Below are positions 27,681 through 36,724 of a DNA stretch of 64,000 nt, one piece after another. Position 1 is the first letter of the stretch. Every line of letters begins with the position of its first letter. The translations under genes and the position numbers were made by a program. The notes beneath the pieces were generated by a model. It had not been told where the DNA came from. It did no database searches and saw nothing but the letters and a program-made list of their open reading frames with translations. The DNA lies in assembly GCF_001995175.1 (NCBI RefSeq), contig NZ_MUKN01000010.1, positions 17,181 to 81,180 on the forward strand, given 5' to 3'. Source of the DNA: Rathayibacter rhapontici (lineage in GTDB: Bacteria; Actinomycetota; Actinomycetes; Actinomycetales; Microbacteriaceae).

Positions 27681-28639
27681 GCGGACGCCTTCCGGTTCGA
27701 GAGGGTGCGGACCACGACGGTGAGCACGAGGGTGGCGACGAGGAGGAGGACGGAGGCGGCCGAGGCGACGCCGAGGTCGTTCGCCTGGAAGCCGAGCGAG
27801 TAGACCCGGGTCATCCAGACCTCGGTGCTGCCGGCCGGGCCGCCGCCGGTGAGCACGTACACCTCGGTGAAGGTGCGCAGGCTCCGGATGGCCGCGAGGG
27901 TGAGGACCACCGAGACGGCGGGACGCAGCGCCGGCAGCACGATGAAGCGCAGGCGCTGGCGCACGCTCACCCCGTCGAGGGCGGCGGACTCGTAGAGGGT
28001 GCGGTCGATGCCGGTGAGCCCCGCCAGGATGATGACCATGTTGTAGGGGGCGCCGGTCCAGATCCCGACGACCGCGATGTAGCCCAGCGCCGTGGACGGA
28101 TCGCTGAGGAACTGCTGCGGCGGGACTCCGAGGAGCCCCAGGGCCTGGTTGAGGAAGCCCGACTCGGTCGGGAAGTAGAGGATGCGCCAGATCTCGCCGA
28201 CGACCGCGAGGGCCGTGACGACCGGGAGGAAGACGGCGGTGCGGACGAACCACAGGCGGCGGGCCTGGCCCTCGAGCAGGAGGGCGAGCACCGCGCCGAA
28301 GACGAGGGCCCCGAGTGTCTGCACGAGGCCGAGCACCACGGTGTGGCCCAGCGCGTCGCGGAAGCGGCTGTCCGAGAGCACGCGGACGTAGTTGTCGGCG
28401 CCGACGAAGACGTCGCCGAGGAACGGCTGCACCTTGACGGTGCTCATCCGGAAGCCCTCGATCATCGGATAGAACTTGAACACCAGGCCCAGCAGCAGGC
28501 CCGGCGCCAGGAACGCCCAGGGGATCAGCCACCGGGCGGTCCAGGGGCGGCGGCGGGCCGCGGGCCGCCCGGCCCGGGAGCGCTGAGGCTCCCGAGCGGG
28601 CGGTCCTGCGACCGCGCCGGTGACGAGGGGGGCTGTCAC
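27677..28639 (-). CDS. Carbohydrate ABC transporter permease (MalF type)
   Basis: 320 aa. N-terminal cytoplasmic Arg/Pro-rich segment, then six helices beginning WLIPWAFLAPGLLLGLVF. The coupling loop is YESAALDGVSVRQRLRFIVLP. The GTG at 28639 overlaps the stop of the binding-protein gene (GTGA). Partner of the adjacent MalG-type permease. Confidence 0.9.
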   Translation of the reverse strand: MTAPLVTGAVAGPPAREPQRSRAGRPAARRRPWTARWLIPWAFLAPGLLLGLVFKFYPMIEGFRMSTVKVQPFLGDVFVGADNYVRVLSDSRFRDALGHTVVLGLVQTLGALVFGAVLALLLEGQARRLWFVRTAVFLPVVTALAVVGEIWRILYFPTESGFLNQALGLLGVPPQQFLSDPSTALGYIAVVGIWTGAPYNMVIILAGLTGIDRTLYESAALDGVSVRQRLRFIVLPALRPAVSVVLTLAAIRSLRTFTEVYVLTGGGPAGSTEVWMTRVYSLGFQANDLGVASAASVLLLVATLVLTVVVRTLSNRKASA

Positions 28640-29979
28640 TTCACGAGGTCCTGGGCCTCGAGCTGCGCCTGGAACTGCTCGTCGATGGTGGCGAGGCCAG
28701 CGGGGATGTCGCTGTCGCAGTCCGCGACCATCGCGTTCATGTTGTCGGCGAGGATCTGGCGGAACGCGGTGAAGTCGATGTTCCACGGGAACGTCTTGGA
28801 GTCGTTCGCGTAGTCCTCGGCCACGATGCTCCACCGGTCGTCGCCGGTCACCGCGGCGACGTCGACCTGGTCGTTGACGGGGAGGCGGACGACCGGCTGG
28901 GAGGTGACTCCGGCCGCGTTCGTCTCGATCTTCATCGCGATCTCCTGCGCCTCGGGCGTGATCAGGAACTCGGCCAGCTGCTTCTGCAGGTCCGCCTTCT
29001 CGGAGCTGGCGCCGAAGTAGATGTTCTCGCCCTCGGCGAAGGTGGTGCTGCCCTCGGGTCCGGACGGCATCGGGATCACCTCGACGTTCTCGGCGCCCAC
29101 CGCGGCGTCGAACGAGCTGATGTTGTAGGGGCCGGTGAGGTAGATGCCGGCGGTGCCCTGCGCGAAGAACGGGGTCTCGGCGGTGGTCAGGTTCACCGAG
29201 CCGGGGACGATGTTCCCGGGGGTGCAGAACTGGTCGCGGATGAAGGTCATCGCCTCCTCGGCCTCGGGGGAGTCGATGACGGAGGCGTAGGTGCCCTCGC
29301 CGTCCTCCTCGAGGATGTCGGCGCCGGCCTGCCAGAGGTAGGAGTTGCCCCAGCGGGCGATGTAGCCGTTCTTGGCGCTGCCGGGGACGACCATGCCGTA
29401 GGTGTCGGCCTGTCCGTTGCCGTCGGGGTCCTGCGTCGCGAAGGCGTTCGCGAGCGCCGAGAGCTCGTCCCACGTGGTGGGGATCTCCAGGCCCAGCTTC
29501 TCGCGCCAGTCCTTCCGGATGATCGTGACGTTGGCCTGACGCGACCACGGCACTCCGTAGGTCGCGCCGTCCAGGCCCACGTTCTGCTCCCAGGTCTCGT
29601 CGGCGATGTCGCCCTGGCCCTCGATCGAGTCGCGCTCGATCGGGAGGATCAGGCCCTGCGCCACGTAGGTGCCGAGCGAGGACGCGTCGTTGATCAGCAC
29701 GTCGGGGAGGTCCTTCTGCGAGGCGCGGGCCTGCAGCTGGGTGTCGAACTCGACGACGGGCTGGTAGTCGATCTCGACGCCCGTCTTCTCGGTGAAGGCG
29801 TCGAACACCATCTGGTAGGAGGCGGCGGCCTCGGCTGCGCTGCGGGTCCAGACCTCGAGGCTCTGCTCGCCCTCTGCGGCGTCGTCGGCGGGCTCGCTCG
29901 AGCAGCCGGCCACGGAGGCGACCAGGCCGGCCGCGAGGACCGCCCCGACGAGCCGCCGCGTTCGCATGGTGTTCTTCAT
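28636..29979 (-). CDS. Extracellular solute-binding lipoprotein of the uronate-locus ABC importer
   Basis: 447 aa. Lipoprotein signal peptide with lipobox SVAGCSS, then a family-1 sugar-binding fold (YGVPWSRQANVTIIRKDW, TTWDELSALANAF, GIYLTGPYNISSF). It would capture the substrate outside the membrane and deliver it to the two permeases encoded next. First gene of the minus-strand operon; GGAGA lies just upstream of the ATG at 29979. Substrate is inferred from the co-operonic catabolic enzymes. Confidence 0.9.
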   Translation of the reverse strand: MKNTMRTRRLVGAVLAAGLVASVAGCSSEPADDAAEGEQSLEVWTRSAAEAAASYQMVFDAFTEKTGVEIDYQPVVEFDTQLQARASQKDLPDVLINDASSLGTYVAQGLILPIERDSIEGQGDIADETWEQNVGLDGATYGVPWSRQANVTIIRKDWREKLGLEIPTTWDELSALANAFATQDPDGNGQADTYGMVVPGSAKNGYIARWGNSYLWQAGADILEEDGEGTYASVIDSPEAEEAMTFIRDQFCTPGNIVPGSVNLTTAETPFFAQGTAGIYLTGPYNISSFDAAVGAENVEVIPMPSGPEGSTTFAEGENIYFGASSEKADLQKQLAEFLITPEAQEIAMKIETNAAGVTSQPVVRLPVNDQVDVAAVTGDDRWSIVAEDYANDSKTFPWNIDFTAFRQILADNMNAMVADCDSDIPAGLATIDEQFQAQLEAQDLVK

Positions 29980-30108
29980 CGAATCTCCATTCGCATATGC
30001 AAACCGTTCACATCCTTGTGAATGCGAGTGGTAGCGTATGTACACATCGACGACGCTGTCAATGCGGAGCGGACACCGCTCCCCGATCGAGACCAGGGAG
30101 TCTGGCGC
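29980..30108. promoter_or_regulatory. Divergent regulatory region with nested inverted repeats (probable IclR operator)
   Basis: TTCACA-TCCT-TGTGAA (30007-30022) is perfectly symmetric. Around it, CATTCGCAT (29988-29996) and ATGCGAGTG (30022-30030) form a second, one-mismatch inverted repeat. The region separates the importer/catabolic operon from the udh-iclR operon, so the encoded IclR protein is the obvious candidate ligand. Confidence 0.6.
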
Positions 30109-30909
30109 TTGCCGAACCGCATCCTCCTCACCGGCGCCGCGGGTGCCGCCGCCACGGGAATCCGGCCGCTGCTCGCCGCCCGCGGCCACCGCGTCGTGCT
30201 GCTCGACATCGCTCCCGTGCCCGGGCCTCTCGCTCCGACCGAGACCGCGGTGCGGGGCAGCATCACCGACGCCGCGGTCCTCGACGCGGCCCTCGACGGC
30301 GTCGACCTCGTCGTCCACCTCGGCGGGTTCTCCCGCGAGCGGCCGTGGTCCGACATCGCCGAGGTCAACATCGGCGGCACGCAGCTCCTGCTCGAGCGGA
30401 CGCGCCTCGCGGGAGTCGCGCGGGTCGTGCTCGCGAGCTCGACCCACGCCGTCGGCTTCCACCCTGTCGGCACCCCGGTCGAGGCGATGCAGCCGCGCCC
30501 CGACACGTTCTACGGAGTGTCGAAGGCCGCGATGGAGGCGCTCGGCAGCGTCTACGCCGACCGCTTCGGCACGACGGTGGTCGCCGCGCGGATCGGCACG
30601 ATCGAGGAGCGGCCCAGCGGGCGGCGCTCGCTCTCGACCTGGCTCTCCTTCGCCGACTTCGTGCGGCTGATCGAGGCGACGGCGACGACCCGGCAGCGCG
30701 GCTTCCACGTGGTCTGGGCGGTCTCGGCCAACACCCGCGGCTGGTTCCCGCTCGAAGCGGGCCTCGCGATCGGGTACCGTCCCGAGGACGACGCCGAGCG
30801 CTTCGCCCCGGAGATCGAGGCGTCGGCGCAGGGGGAGCCGCCCGTGTCCCACGGACTGATCGGCGGCGCGTTCGCGGATGACGAGCATCCGCTGGGAGGA
30901 GTCTGGTGA
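30109..30909 (+). CDS. udh: Uronate dehydrogenase-like NAD-dependent SDR
   Basis: 266 aa from TTG 30109, preceded by AGGGAG; the frame is open further upstream but that part is not protein-like. Extended SDR: NAD motif TGAAGAAATGIRP, DLVVHLGG, the active-site Ser in SSTHAVGFH and YGVSKAAMEAL (YxxxK). The size and motifs match bacterial uronate dehydrogenases, which oxidise glucuronate or galacturonate to aldarolactones. This supplies the aldarate for GudD, encoded on the opposite strand. Confidence 0.85.
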   Translation: MPNRILLTGAAGAAATGIRPLLAARGHRVVLLDIAPVPGPLAPTETAVRGSITDAAVLDAALDGVDLVVHLGGFSRERPWSDIAEVNIGGTQLLLERTRLAGVARVVLASSTHAVGFHPVGTPVEAMQPRPDTFYGVSKAAMEALGSVYADRFGTTVVAARIGTIEERPSGRRSLSTWLSFADFVRLIEATATTRQRGFHVVWAVSANTRGWFPLEAGLAIGYRPEDDAERFAPEIEASAQGEPPVSHGLIGGAFADDEHPLGGVW

Positions 30910-31700
30910 GCGATCGCGACGAGGCGGGGGCGGCCGCCGTCCGCGCGGTGAAGTCGTCGGAGCGCACGCTCCGCCTGCTCGAGGTGCTCGCCGCGCACCC
31001 GGGGCCCCTCGCGATCACCGAGCTGCACCGGCTCACCGGCTATCCGCGCTCGAGCCTCCACCAGCTGCTGCACACCATGGCCGCGAGCGACTGGATCGCG
31101 ATGACGGCCGACGGCGCGCACGCGGCGATCGGCTCCCGCGCCCTCATCGTCGGCACCTCCTACCTCGACCACGACCCCGCTCTGCCCTGGGCGGTCGCCG
31201 CCCTCGAGCGGGTCCGCACGCAGGTCGGCTACACCGCGCACTACGCCCGGCTCACCGGCTCCGACGTGCTCTACCTCGCCACCCGCGAGGCCCAGGAGTC
31301 GCGTCGCCGGACGTCCCGCGTCGGCCGGTTCCTGCCCGCCCACGCCACTGCGCTCGGCAAGGCGCTGCTCAGCGAGCGCACGAGCGTCGAGCGGGCCGAG
31401 GCCCTCGGGCAGGGCGAGCTCGTGGCGCTGACTCCGCACACGATCACCGACCGCGCGGCGCTCGAGACGCAGCTCGACGAGGTGCACGCCCGCCGCTACG
31501 CCGTGGAGCGCGAGGAGAACACCCCGGGCGTCTGCTGCATCGGAGTCCCTGTGCGGTACCGGATCCCCGCGACGGACGCGATCAGCGTCTCGATCCCGCT
31601 CGACCGCGCGGGCGACGACGAGATCGCGCACGTCGCCGAGACGGTGCGCGACATCGCCGACGAGCTCGCGACGACCCTGCAGCGCTCGGGCGTGCGATGA
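30906..31700 (+). CDS. IclR family transcriptional regulator
   Basis: 264 aa. N-terminal winged HTH (SSERTLRLLEVLAAHPG, ITELHRLTGYPRSSLHQLL) and a C-terminal IclR effector domain (YTAHYARLTGSDVLYLATRE, LPAHATALGKALLSE, GVCCIGVPV). IclR proteins commonly sense sugar acids. The GTG start overlaps the udh stop (GTGA). Likely regulator of both divergent uronate operons. Confidence 0.9.
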   Translation: MSDRDEAGAAAVRAVKSSERTLRLLEVLAAHPGPLAITELHRLTGYPRSSLHQLLHTMAASDWIAMTADGAHAAIGSRALIVGTSYLDHDPALPWAVAALERVRTQVGYTAHYARLTGSDVLYLATREAQESRRRTSRVGRFLPAHATALGKALLSERTSVERAEALGQGELVALTPHTITDRAALETQLDEVHARRYAVEREENTPGVCCIGVPVRYRIPATDAISVSIPLDRAGDDEIAHVAETVRDIADELATTLQRSGVR

Positions 31701-32808
31701 GTCCGCGCACCCGCTTCTGCGCCTACTCGTGGGACCTCGCCGACGACCCGGCCGCCGCCGACCGGGCGCTCGCCGCGGGGGCTTCGGGCGTCGCGATCGC
31801 GGCCGCCTACCACTCCGTCCGCGCCGCGACTCCGCTGCACCCCCGCCACCGCGTCGTCGACGCGGCGACCGCGGCCTTCTACCTGCCGGTGCGCCCGGAG
31901 GCGTGGGGGCGGCTCGTGCCCCGCTCGGCCGCGCCGTGGGCGGGCGAGGACGCGTTCGAGCGCGCCGCCGCGACGGCCCGCCGCGCAGGACTCGACGTCG
32001 AGGCGTGGGTGGTGCTGACGCACTCGTCGGCCCTCGGCGCCGCGCATCCCGAGCTCTGCGTGCGGAGCGCCGCCGGCGACGTCTACCCGTACGCGCTCTG
32101 CCCGACCCACGAGGACGTGCGCGCCTACGCGGTGTCGGTCGTGACCGAGACGGTGCTGCTCGGCGGCGTCGACACCCTCATGATCGAGGCGTGCGGGCCG
32201 CTGGGGCTCGGGCACCTCGGCCACCACGAGAAGACCGCGGGCGCCGACTGGACCCGGGTCGACGAGGACCTGCTCTCGCTGTGCTTCTGCACGGCGTGCG
32301 GAGCGTCCCTCCGCTCGCGCGGGGGCGATCCGGAGGCGCTCGCCGCGAGAGCGCTCGCCGCCGCCGGCACCGGGGCGGCCCGTGTCGAGGACGCGCTGGG
32401 GGAGGCGGCGACGCTGCTGCTGGAGGTGCGCGACCACTCCCGCCGACAGCTCACCGCCGAGGTGACGGCCGCGGCCCGGGCGGCGGGCGCGCGGCGACTG
32501 CTCTTCCACGCGCAGGCGGACCCCTGGGCGACCGGGCCGTTCGCGGCGCTCCTGGACACGCCGGGCGCGACGGCGTCGTGCTCCCGGTGACCGATCTCGC
32601 GCTCGACGGCGGGGTCCGTCCGGCGGTGGCGCCCGGTGTCCGCGTCGGCGGCTACCTGCCCGTGCTCCCGCCCGTGGATCCGGAGGCGGTGCCCGGCTGG
32701 GCGGACCGGCTGCGCGATCTCGACGACCTGTACCTCTACCACCTGGGGCTGCTGTCGCGGCGGCGGCTCGACGCGGTGGGCGAGCTGGTGGCGGGACTGC
32801 GCGCGTAG
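31697..32808 (+). CDS. Conserved Ala-rich protein of unknown function in the uronate operon, frameshifted
   Basis: The ATG overlaps the iclR stop (ATGA). The frame reads MSPRTRFCAYSWDLADD and continues with alternating strand/helix pattern as in TIM barrels. It includes VDTLMIEACGPLGLGHLGHH, and a CFCTACGASL motif with three Cys that may bind metal. The frame breaks at about 32566; one added C joins it to VVLPVTDLALDGG and an end LVAGLRA, giving 370 aa. No family is recognised. Its position between the regulator and a transporter suggests a catabolic enzyme for uronate-containing material (inference). Confidence 0.65.
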
Positions 32809-32839
32809 CCTGAGCACGACACGGGAGGGGTGCGGAGTG

Positions 32840-34055
32840 ATGCAGGACCTCTCGGAGCGTGCCCGCGTCCAGCGCTGCACGCTCGTCGTCGTCGTGGTCG
32901 GGCAGGTGCTCGGCGGGGCGGGCCTGGCGGCGGGGGCGACCGTCGGCGCGCTGCTCGCGCAGGACCTCTTCGGCGGCGAGGGGCTCGCGGGCCTGTCGAC
33001 GGCGCTCCTCACGCTCGGATCGGCGCTCGCCGCGTTCCTCGTCGGGCGCACGGCGCAGCGCCGCGGCCGCCGGCTCGCACTCGGCCTCGGCTTCGCCGCG
33101 GGCGGGCTCGGCGCGGTCGGCGTGGTCGTCGCGGCGGCCACCGGCAGCGCCGCCCTGCTGTTCGCCTCGCTCGTCGTCTACGGCGCGGGCAGCGCCACCA
33201 ACCTCCAGGCCCGCTACGCCGCGACCGACCTCGCCCTGCCCTCGCACCGCGGCCGCGCCATCAGCACCGCGCTGGTCTCGACGACGCTCGGAGCGGTCGC
33301 CGCCCCGGCCGTCGTCGAGCCCCTCGGCGTCGTCGCGATCGGCCTCGGGCTGCCGGCGCTCGCGGGGCCGTTCCTGCTCGCGGCGGCGGCCTACCTCTCG
33401 GCGGCGCGCCCTCCTCCTGCTCCTGCGGCCCGACCCGCTCCTGCTCGCCCGCCGCCTCGGCGCGACGGCGGCGCCCGTCGCGGCGGCACCGGTGCGGCGA
33501 GGGGCGGCGCCCGTGGGGGCGACGGTGATGGTGCTCACGCAGATCGCCATGGTCGCGATCATGACGATGACCCCGGTGCACATGCTCGCCCACGATCACG
33601 ACCTCGGCGACGTGGGGCTGGTCATCGGGATCCACATCGGAGCGATGTACCTGCCGTCGCTCCTCACGGGTCCGCTGGTCGACCGCGTCGGTCCCAAGGC
33701 CGTGGCGGGCGCCTCGGGGATCGTGCTCCTCGGAGCCGGAGCGATCGCCGCCCTCGCGCCGGGCGACTCCCTCGCGCTGCTGATCACCGCGCTCGCGCTG
33801 CTCGGGCTGGGCTGGAACCTCGGCTTGATCTCGGGCACCGCCCTCGTCGTCGAGGGCACCTCGCCGGCGGACCGGGCCCGCGTGCAGGGGTCGCTGGACG
33901 TGCTGGTCGCCCTGTCCGGGGCGGGCGCGGGAGCCGCCTCCGGAGCGGTCGTCGCGAGCTCGGACTTCGCGGTGCTGAGCCTGGGCGGGGGCCTGCTGGC
34001 GCTGCTGCTGATCCCGGTGCTGGTGGTGGCGCGGGTGCGGCGGAACGCGGTGTGA
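32840..34055 (+). CDS. MFS transporter, frameshifted
   Basis: Twelve-helix MFS protein: first half in one frame (VGQVLGGAGLAAGATVGALL, GRTAQRRGRRLALGLGF), second half in another (MVLTQIAMVAIMTMTPVHML, GPLVDRVGPKAVAGASG). The break is at 33401-33410. Either one base is extra or two are missing; adding one C and one G in this GC run would also join the frames. Full length would be ~405 aa. The ATG at 32840 has GGGAGGGG upstream. Last gene of the udh-iclR operon; the substrate is unknown. Confidence 0.8.
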
Positions 34056-34103
34056 CGGAGGCGCATCGTCCACCGAATCTGCCCGATGACGCACAATGCG
34101 GGG

Positions 34104-34352
34104 ATGTCCACTCTTCTCGTCTCCGAAGCACGCGCACGCTTCTCCGAAGTCCTCGAGCGGTCCCGCAACGAGGCTGTCATTCTCGTGCGGCACGGGCGAG
34201 CCGAGGCGGTAGTGATCAGCCCGGAGCAGTACGAGCGGATGCGTGGCGCGCTGGAGGAGCTCGAGGACGTCAGAGCTTTCGATGAGGCGCTGACCGACGA
34301 AGGCGAGAACGTCCCCTGGACGCAGGCGACGGCCGACCTCGGCTGGGGATGA
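34104..34352 (+). CDS. Type II toxin-antitoxin antitoxin, Phd/YefM family
   Basis: 82 aa: MSTLLVSEARARFSEVLE is the N-terminal DNA-binding region and VILVRHGRAEAVVIS is the core strand pair typical of Phd/YefM antitoxins. The start is taken at 34104 because CACAAT (34092-34097) lies 6 nt before it; an in-frame ATG at 34086 would add 6 residues. The partner toxin downstream is only a remnant. Confidence 0.82.
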   Translation: MSTLLVSEARARFSEVLERSRNEAVILVRHGRAEAVVISPEQYERMRGALEELEDVRAFDEALTDEGENVPWTQATADLGWG

Positions 34353-34536
34353 GCCGCTACCCGATCGAGTTGCGTCCTGTACCCGGTCGCGGTGTGACGC
34401 CGGGTCGATGCGATGGACTGCACTGGTGTGAGCGCGTCGAGAGCGCTGCTCGCCGGGGATCCTCGACTCGGAGCCCCTTCCCTCCGGCACACGACGCCCC
34501 TACTCTGAGCGGCGAACCCGACCTCCGGAGGCTCCC
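34349..34536 (+). pseudogene. Remnant of a RelE/ParE-type toxin gene
   Basis: An ATG overlaps the antitoxin stop (ATGA), as expected for a toxin gene, and the first residues MSRYPIELRP resemble the first strand of RelE/ParE toxins. After that the frame becomes low-quality Arg/Pro/Ser-rich sequence, and only 184 bp remain before the next gene, too short for a ~85-100-residue toxin in any frame. I read it as a 3'-deleted toxin gene. Confidence 0.45.
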
Positions 34537-35193
34537 GTGTCCCTCGTCCGCGTGCACAACTTCTCGATCTCGCTCGACGGCTTCGGCGCGGGGGAGGGCC
34601 AGACGCTCGAGGCCCCCTTCGGCCACGCCGGCCACCGGCTGATGGGCTGGGCGATGGGCACCCGCACCTTCCGCGATATGGGGCTGCCCGGCGACGGGCC
34701 GGGCTCGCGCGGCGTGGACGACGCGTTCGCGAGCGCCTGGGGTGAGGGCATCGGCGCCGAGATCATGGGCCGGAACAAGTTCGGGCCCCAGCGCGGACCG
34801 TGGGAGGACGAGCAGTGGCGCGGCTGGTGGGGCGAGGATCCGGTCTTCCGCACGCCGGTCGTCGTCCTGACCCACCACCCGCGTCCGACCCTCGAGATGG
34901 CGGGCGGCACGAGCTTCCACTTCGTCGACGCCGATCCGGCGGCCGCCCTCGCGAAGGCGCGGGAGCTGGCCGGCGGCAGCGACGTGCGGATCGGCGGCGG
35001 CGTCGCGACCGTGCGGCAGTTCCTCGAGGCGGATCTGATCGACCACCTGCACATGGTGGTCGTGCCGATCGTGCTCGGCCGGGGCGAGCGCCTCTGGGAC
35101 GGACTCGAGGGCCTGGAGGAGCGCTACTCGGTCGAGGCGACGCCCTCGCCGTCCGGAGTGGTGCACCTCGTCCTGACGCGGCGGCCGCGCTAG
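34537..35193 (+). CDS. Dihydrofolate reductase family protein (RibD C-terminal-like)
   Basis: 218 aa. RibD-C/DHFR-like fold: SISLDGFGAG, EIMGRNKFG, PVVVLTHHPR, DVRIGGGVATVRQFLEADLIDHL and VPIVLGRGERLWDGL. Stand-alone members are probable NADPH-dependent reductases with unknown substrates. A CCGGAGG site precedes the GTG start. Confidence 0.88.
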   Translation: MSLVRVHNFSISLDGFGAGEGQTLEAPFGHAGHRLMGWAMGTRTFRDMGLPGDGPGSRGVDDAFASAWGEGIGAEIMGRNKFGPQRGPWEDEQWRGWWGEDPVFRTPVVVLTHHPRPTLEMAGGTSFHFVDADPAAALAKARELAGGSDVRIGGGVATVRQFLEADLIDHLHMVVVPIVLGRGERLWDGLEGLEERYSVEATPSPSGVVHLVLTRRPR

Positions 35194-35238
35194 CGGGACG
35201 GGCCGGATCCGACCCGCGCGACTACGCTGGGGAGCCAC

Positions 35239-35817
35239 ATGGCATCCGACAGCGAGTACCCCGTCACCCTGACCGACCCCCTCGAGGAGCGCCTGCGCGC
35301 CCAGGTCGCCCGCCAGGGCGAGCAGACCGTGGCGCTGCGCTCCGCCGCGCTGCTGACGGGCGGCTACGAGGGCGAGTCGTTCCTCCTCACCGTCGGCGGC
35401 GAGCACGCCGACGGCGTGCTGAAGGGCGCGCCGTCGCTGTACTGGCCGGAGCTCTGGGGCGCCCGCGCCCTGCTCTACGTGTGGGACGACCAGGCGGCCG
35501 ACGCCGTCGTCGCGGGTCTCGCGAACGCGTCGTGGCGGGTCCGCGAGATGTGCGCGCGCGTCTGCGCCGAGCGGATCCTGGGCGGCCAGAAGAAGCTGTC
35601 GCGCCTGACCACCGACGAGCACGCCCGCGTGCGGAGCGCCGGGGCGCGGGCGCTGGTCGCCGTCGCGATCGCGGGCATCGGCTCCGGACGCGACGAGAAG
35701 GGCGAGTTCGCGGCCAGCGTGGAGCAGACGCTGACCGCGATGCTGCGCGACCCCGACCGCGACGTCCGCCGCGCGGTGCAGCAGTCGCTCGAGGCGCTGC
35801 GCGCAGCGCGCGGCTGA
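35239..35817 (+). CDS. HEAT-repeat-like hypothetical protein
   Basis: 192 aa. Paired-helix units such as ASWRVREMCARVCAERILG, ARVRSAGARALVAVAI and RDVRRAVQQSLEALRAA look like HEAT repeats, suggesting a protein-binding scaffold. No catalytic motif. The function is unknown. A GGGGAG site precedes the ATG. Confidence 0.7.
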   Translation: MASDSEYPVTLTDPLEERLRAQVARQGEQTVALRSAALLTGGYEGESFLLTVGGEHADGVLKGAPSLYWPELWGARALLYVWDDQAADAVVAGLANASWRVREMCARVCAERILGGQKKLSRLTTDEHARVRSAGARALVAVAIAGIGSGRDEKGEFAASVEQTLTAMLRDPDRDVRRAVQQSLEALRAARG

Positions 35818-35827
35818 GCCGGCCGGG

Positions 35828-36724
35828 TCAGTCCACTCGCGCCGGCACCGCCTCGCGGGCGGCGGCCGCGGAGTCGGCGAGCAGCTGCTCCCCGCCCGCG
35901 ACCTTCGTGAGGACGAGCGCCTCCGGAGCGACCGCCAGGAACTCCGCGAGGACCACGGGATCCAGCAGGCTCGCGCCGAAGCCCTCTCGCGCCGCGCGGG
36001 CGGTGCGGACGGGGAGGTGCGCGTCGCTGAACGCCGGGCCCAGTCGCGTGGCGACGTCAGACGCTCCGGACACCCCGAGGGCGACGAGCGTCCCGGCGTC
36101 CCGAGCTCGTCGCGCGTGCTCGAGCGGTCCGTCGAGGCGGCGGGTCTCGAGCCAGGAGCGGCCCCAGTTGATCGCGATGCCGAGGCCGTGGCGGGCGGCC
36201 TCCTCGAGCTCGGTGCCGAGATCGAGGAAGCCCTTCACCGGGTCGGGGCCTTCGAGGGAGTCGCAGTGCTCGACGACGATCCGCACCCCGTCGCGGTCCT
36301 TCCGGGCCACCTCGCCGAGGCTGCGGGCGAAGGCCGCTCGAGCGGCGGACGGGTCGCGAGTGCCGGCGGGCGCGGAGTGGACCAGCACGGAGTCGATCAC
36401 GAGCCGCCCCTCGCGGTCGTTCAGCGCCGCGGCGCTCACCAGCGCCCGGCGGGTCAGCGCGACGGCTGCGCCCCTCCGCCCCTCGTCCGCGCTCGCCAGG
36501 CCGATGCCGCGCTCGAGGACCGCCGGGAGCAGGGTGAGCACGTGCCTCCCCGAGCGCGCCAGCAGCCGCAGCATCGCCGCCTCCTCCGGGACGAAGGCGC
36601 TGCCGAACGGGATCTCGAACCCGGAGCACCCGGTGACGAGCGCGATCCGCTCGTGGAACGCGTCGAAGGCCGCCGCGTCGGGCCGGGCCCGCTCCGGCGC
36701 CGACGGGTAGGCCCCGACGAGCAC
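35828..36724 (-). CDS. TIM-barrel-like protein (DUF4862-like) of the LacI-regulated sugar locus
   Basis: 298 aa starting at a GTG directly after the stop of the DapA-like gene, so the two are translationally coupled. Segments such as VTGCSGFEIPFGS, VRIVVEHCDS and GIAINWGRSWLE, with acidic and His residues at strand ends, resemble xylose-isomerase-like TIM barrels. The closest named family I can suggest is DUF4862 (tentative). The enzymatic role is unknown; operon position implies a sugar or sugar-acid substrate. Confidence 0.65.
   Translation of the reverse strand: MLVGAYPSAPERARPDAAAFDAFHERIALVTGCSGFEIPFGSAFVPEEAAMLRLLARSGRHVLTLLPAVLERGIGLASADEGRRGAAVALTRRALVSAAALNDREGRLVIDSVLVHSAPAGTRDPSAARAAFARSLGEVARKDRDGVRIVVEHCDSLEGPDPVKGFLDLGTELEEAARHGLGIAINWGRSWLETRRLDGPLEHARRARDAGTLVALGVSGASDVATRLGPAFSDAHLPVRTARAAREGFGASLLDPVVLAEFLAVAPEALVLTKVAGGEQLLADSAAAAREAVPARVD

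Noticed and set aside
33401..33410. Programmed frameshift in the MFS gene
   Set aside because: There is no slippery heptamer, and nine other genes show similar breaks in GC runs, which points to sequence error.
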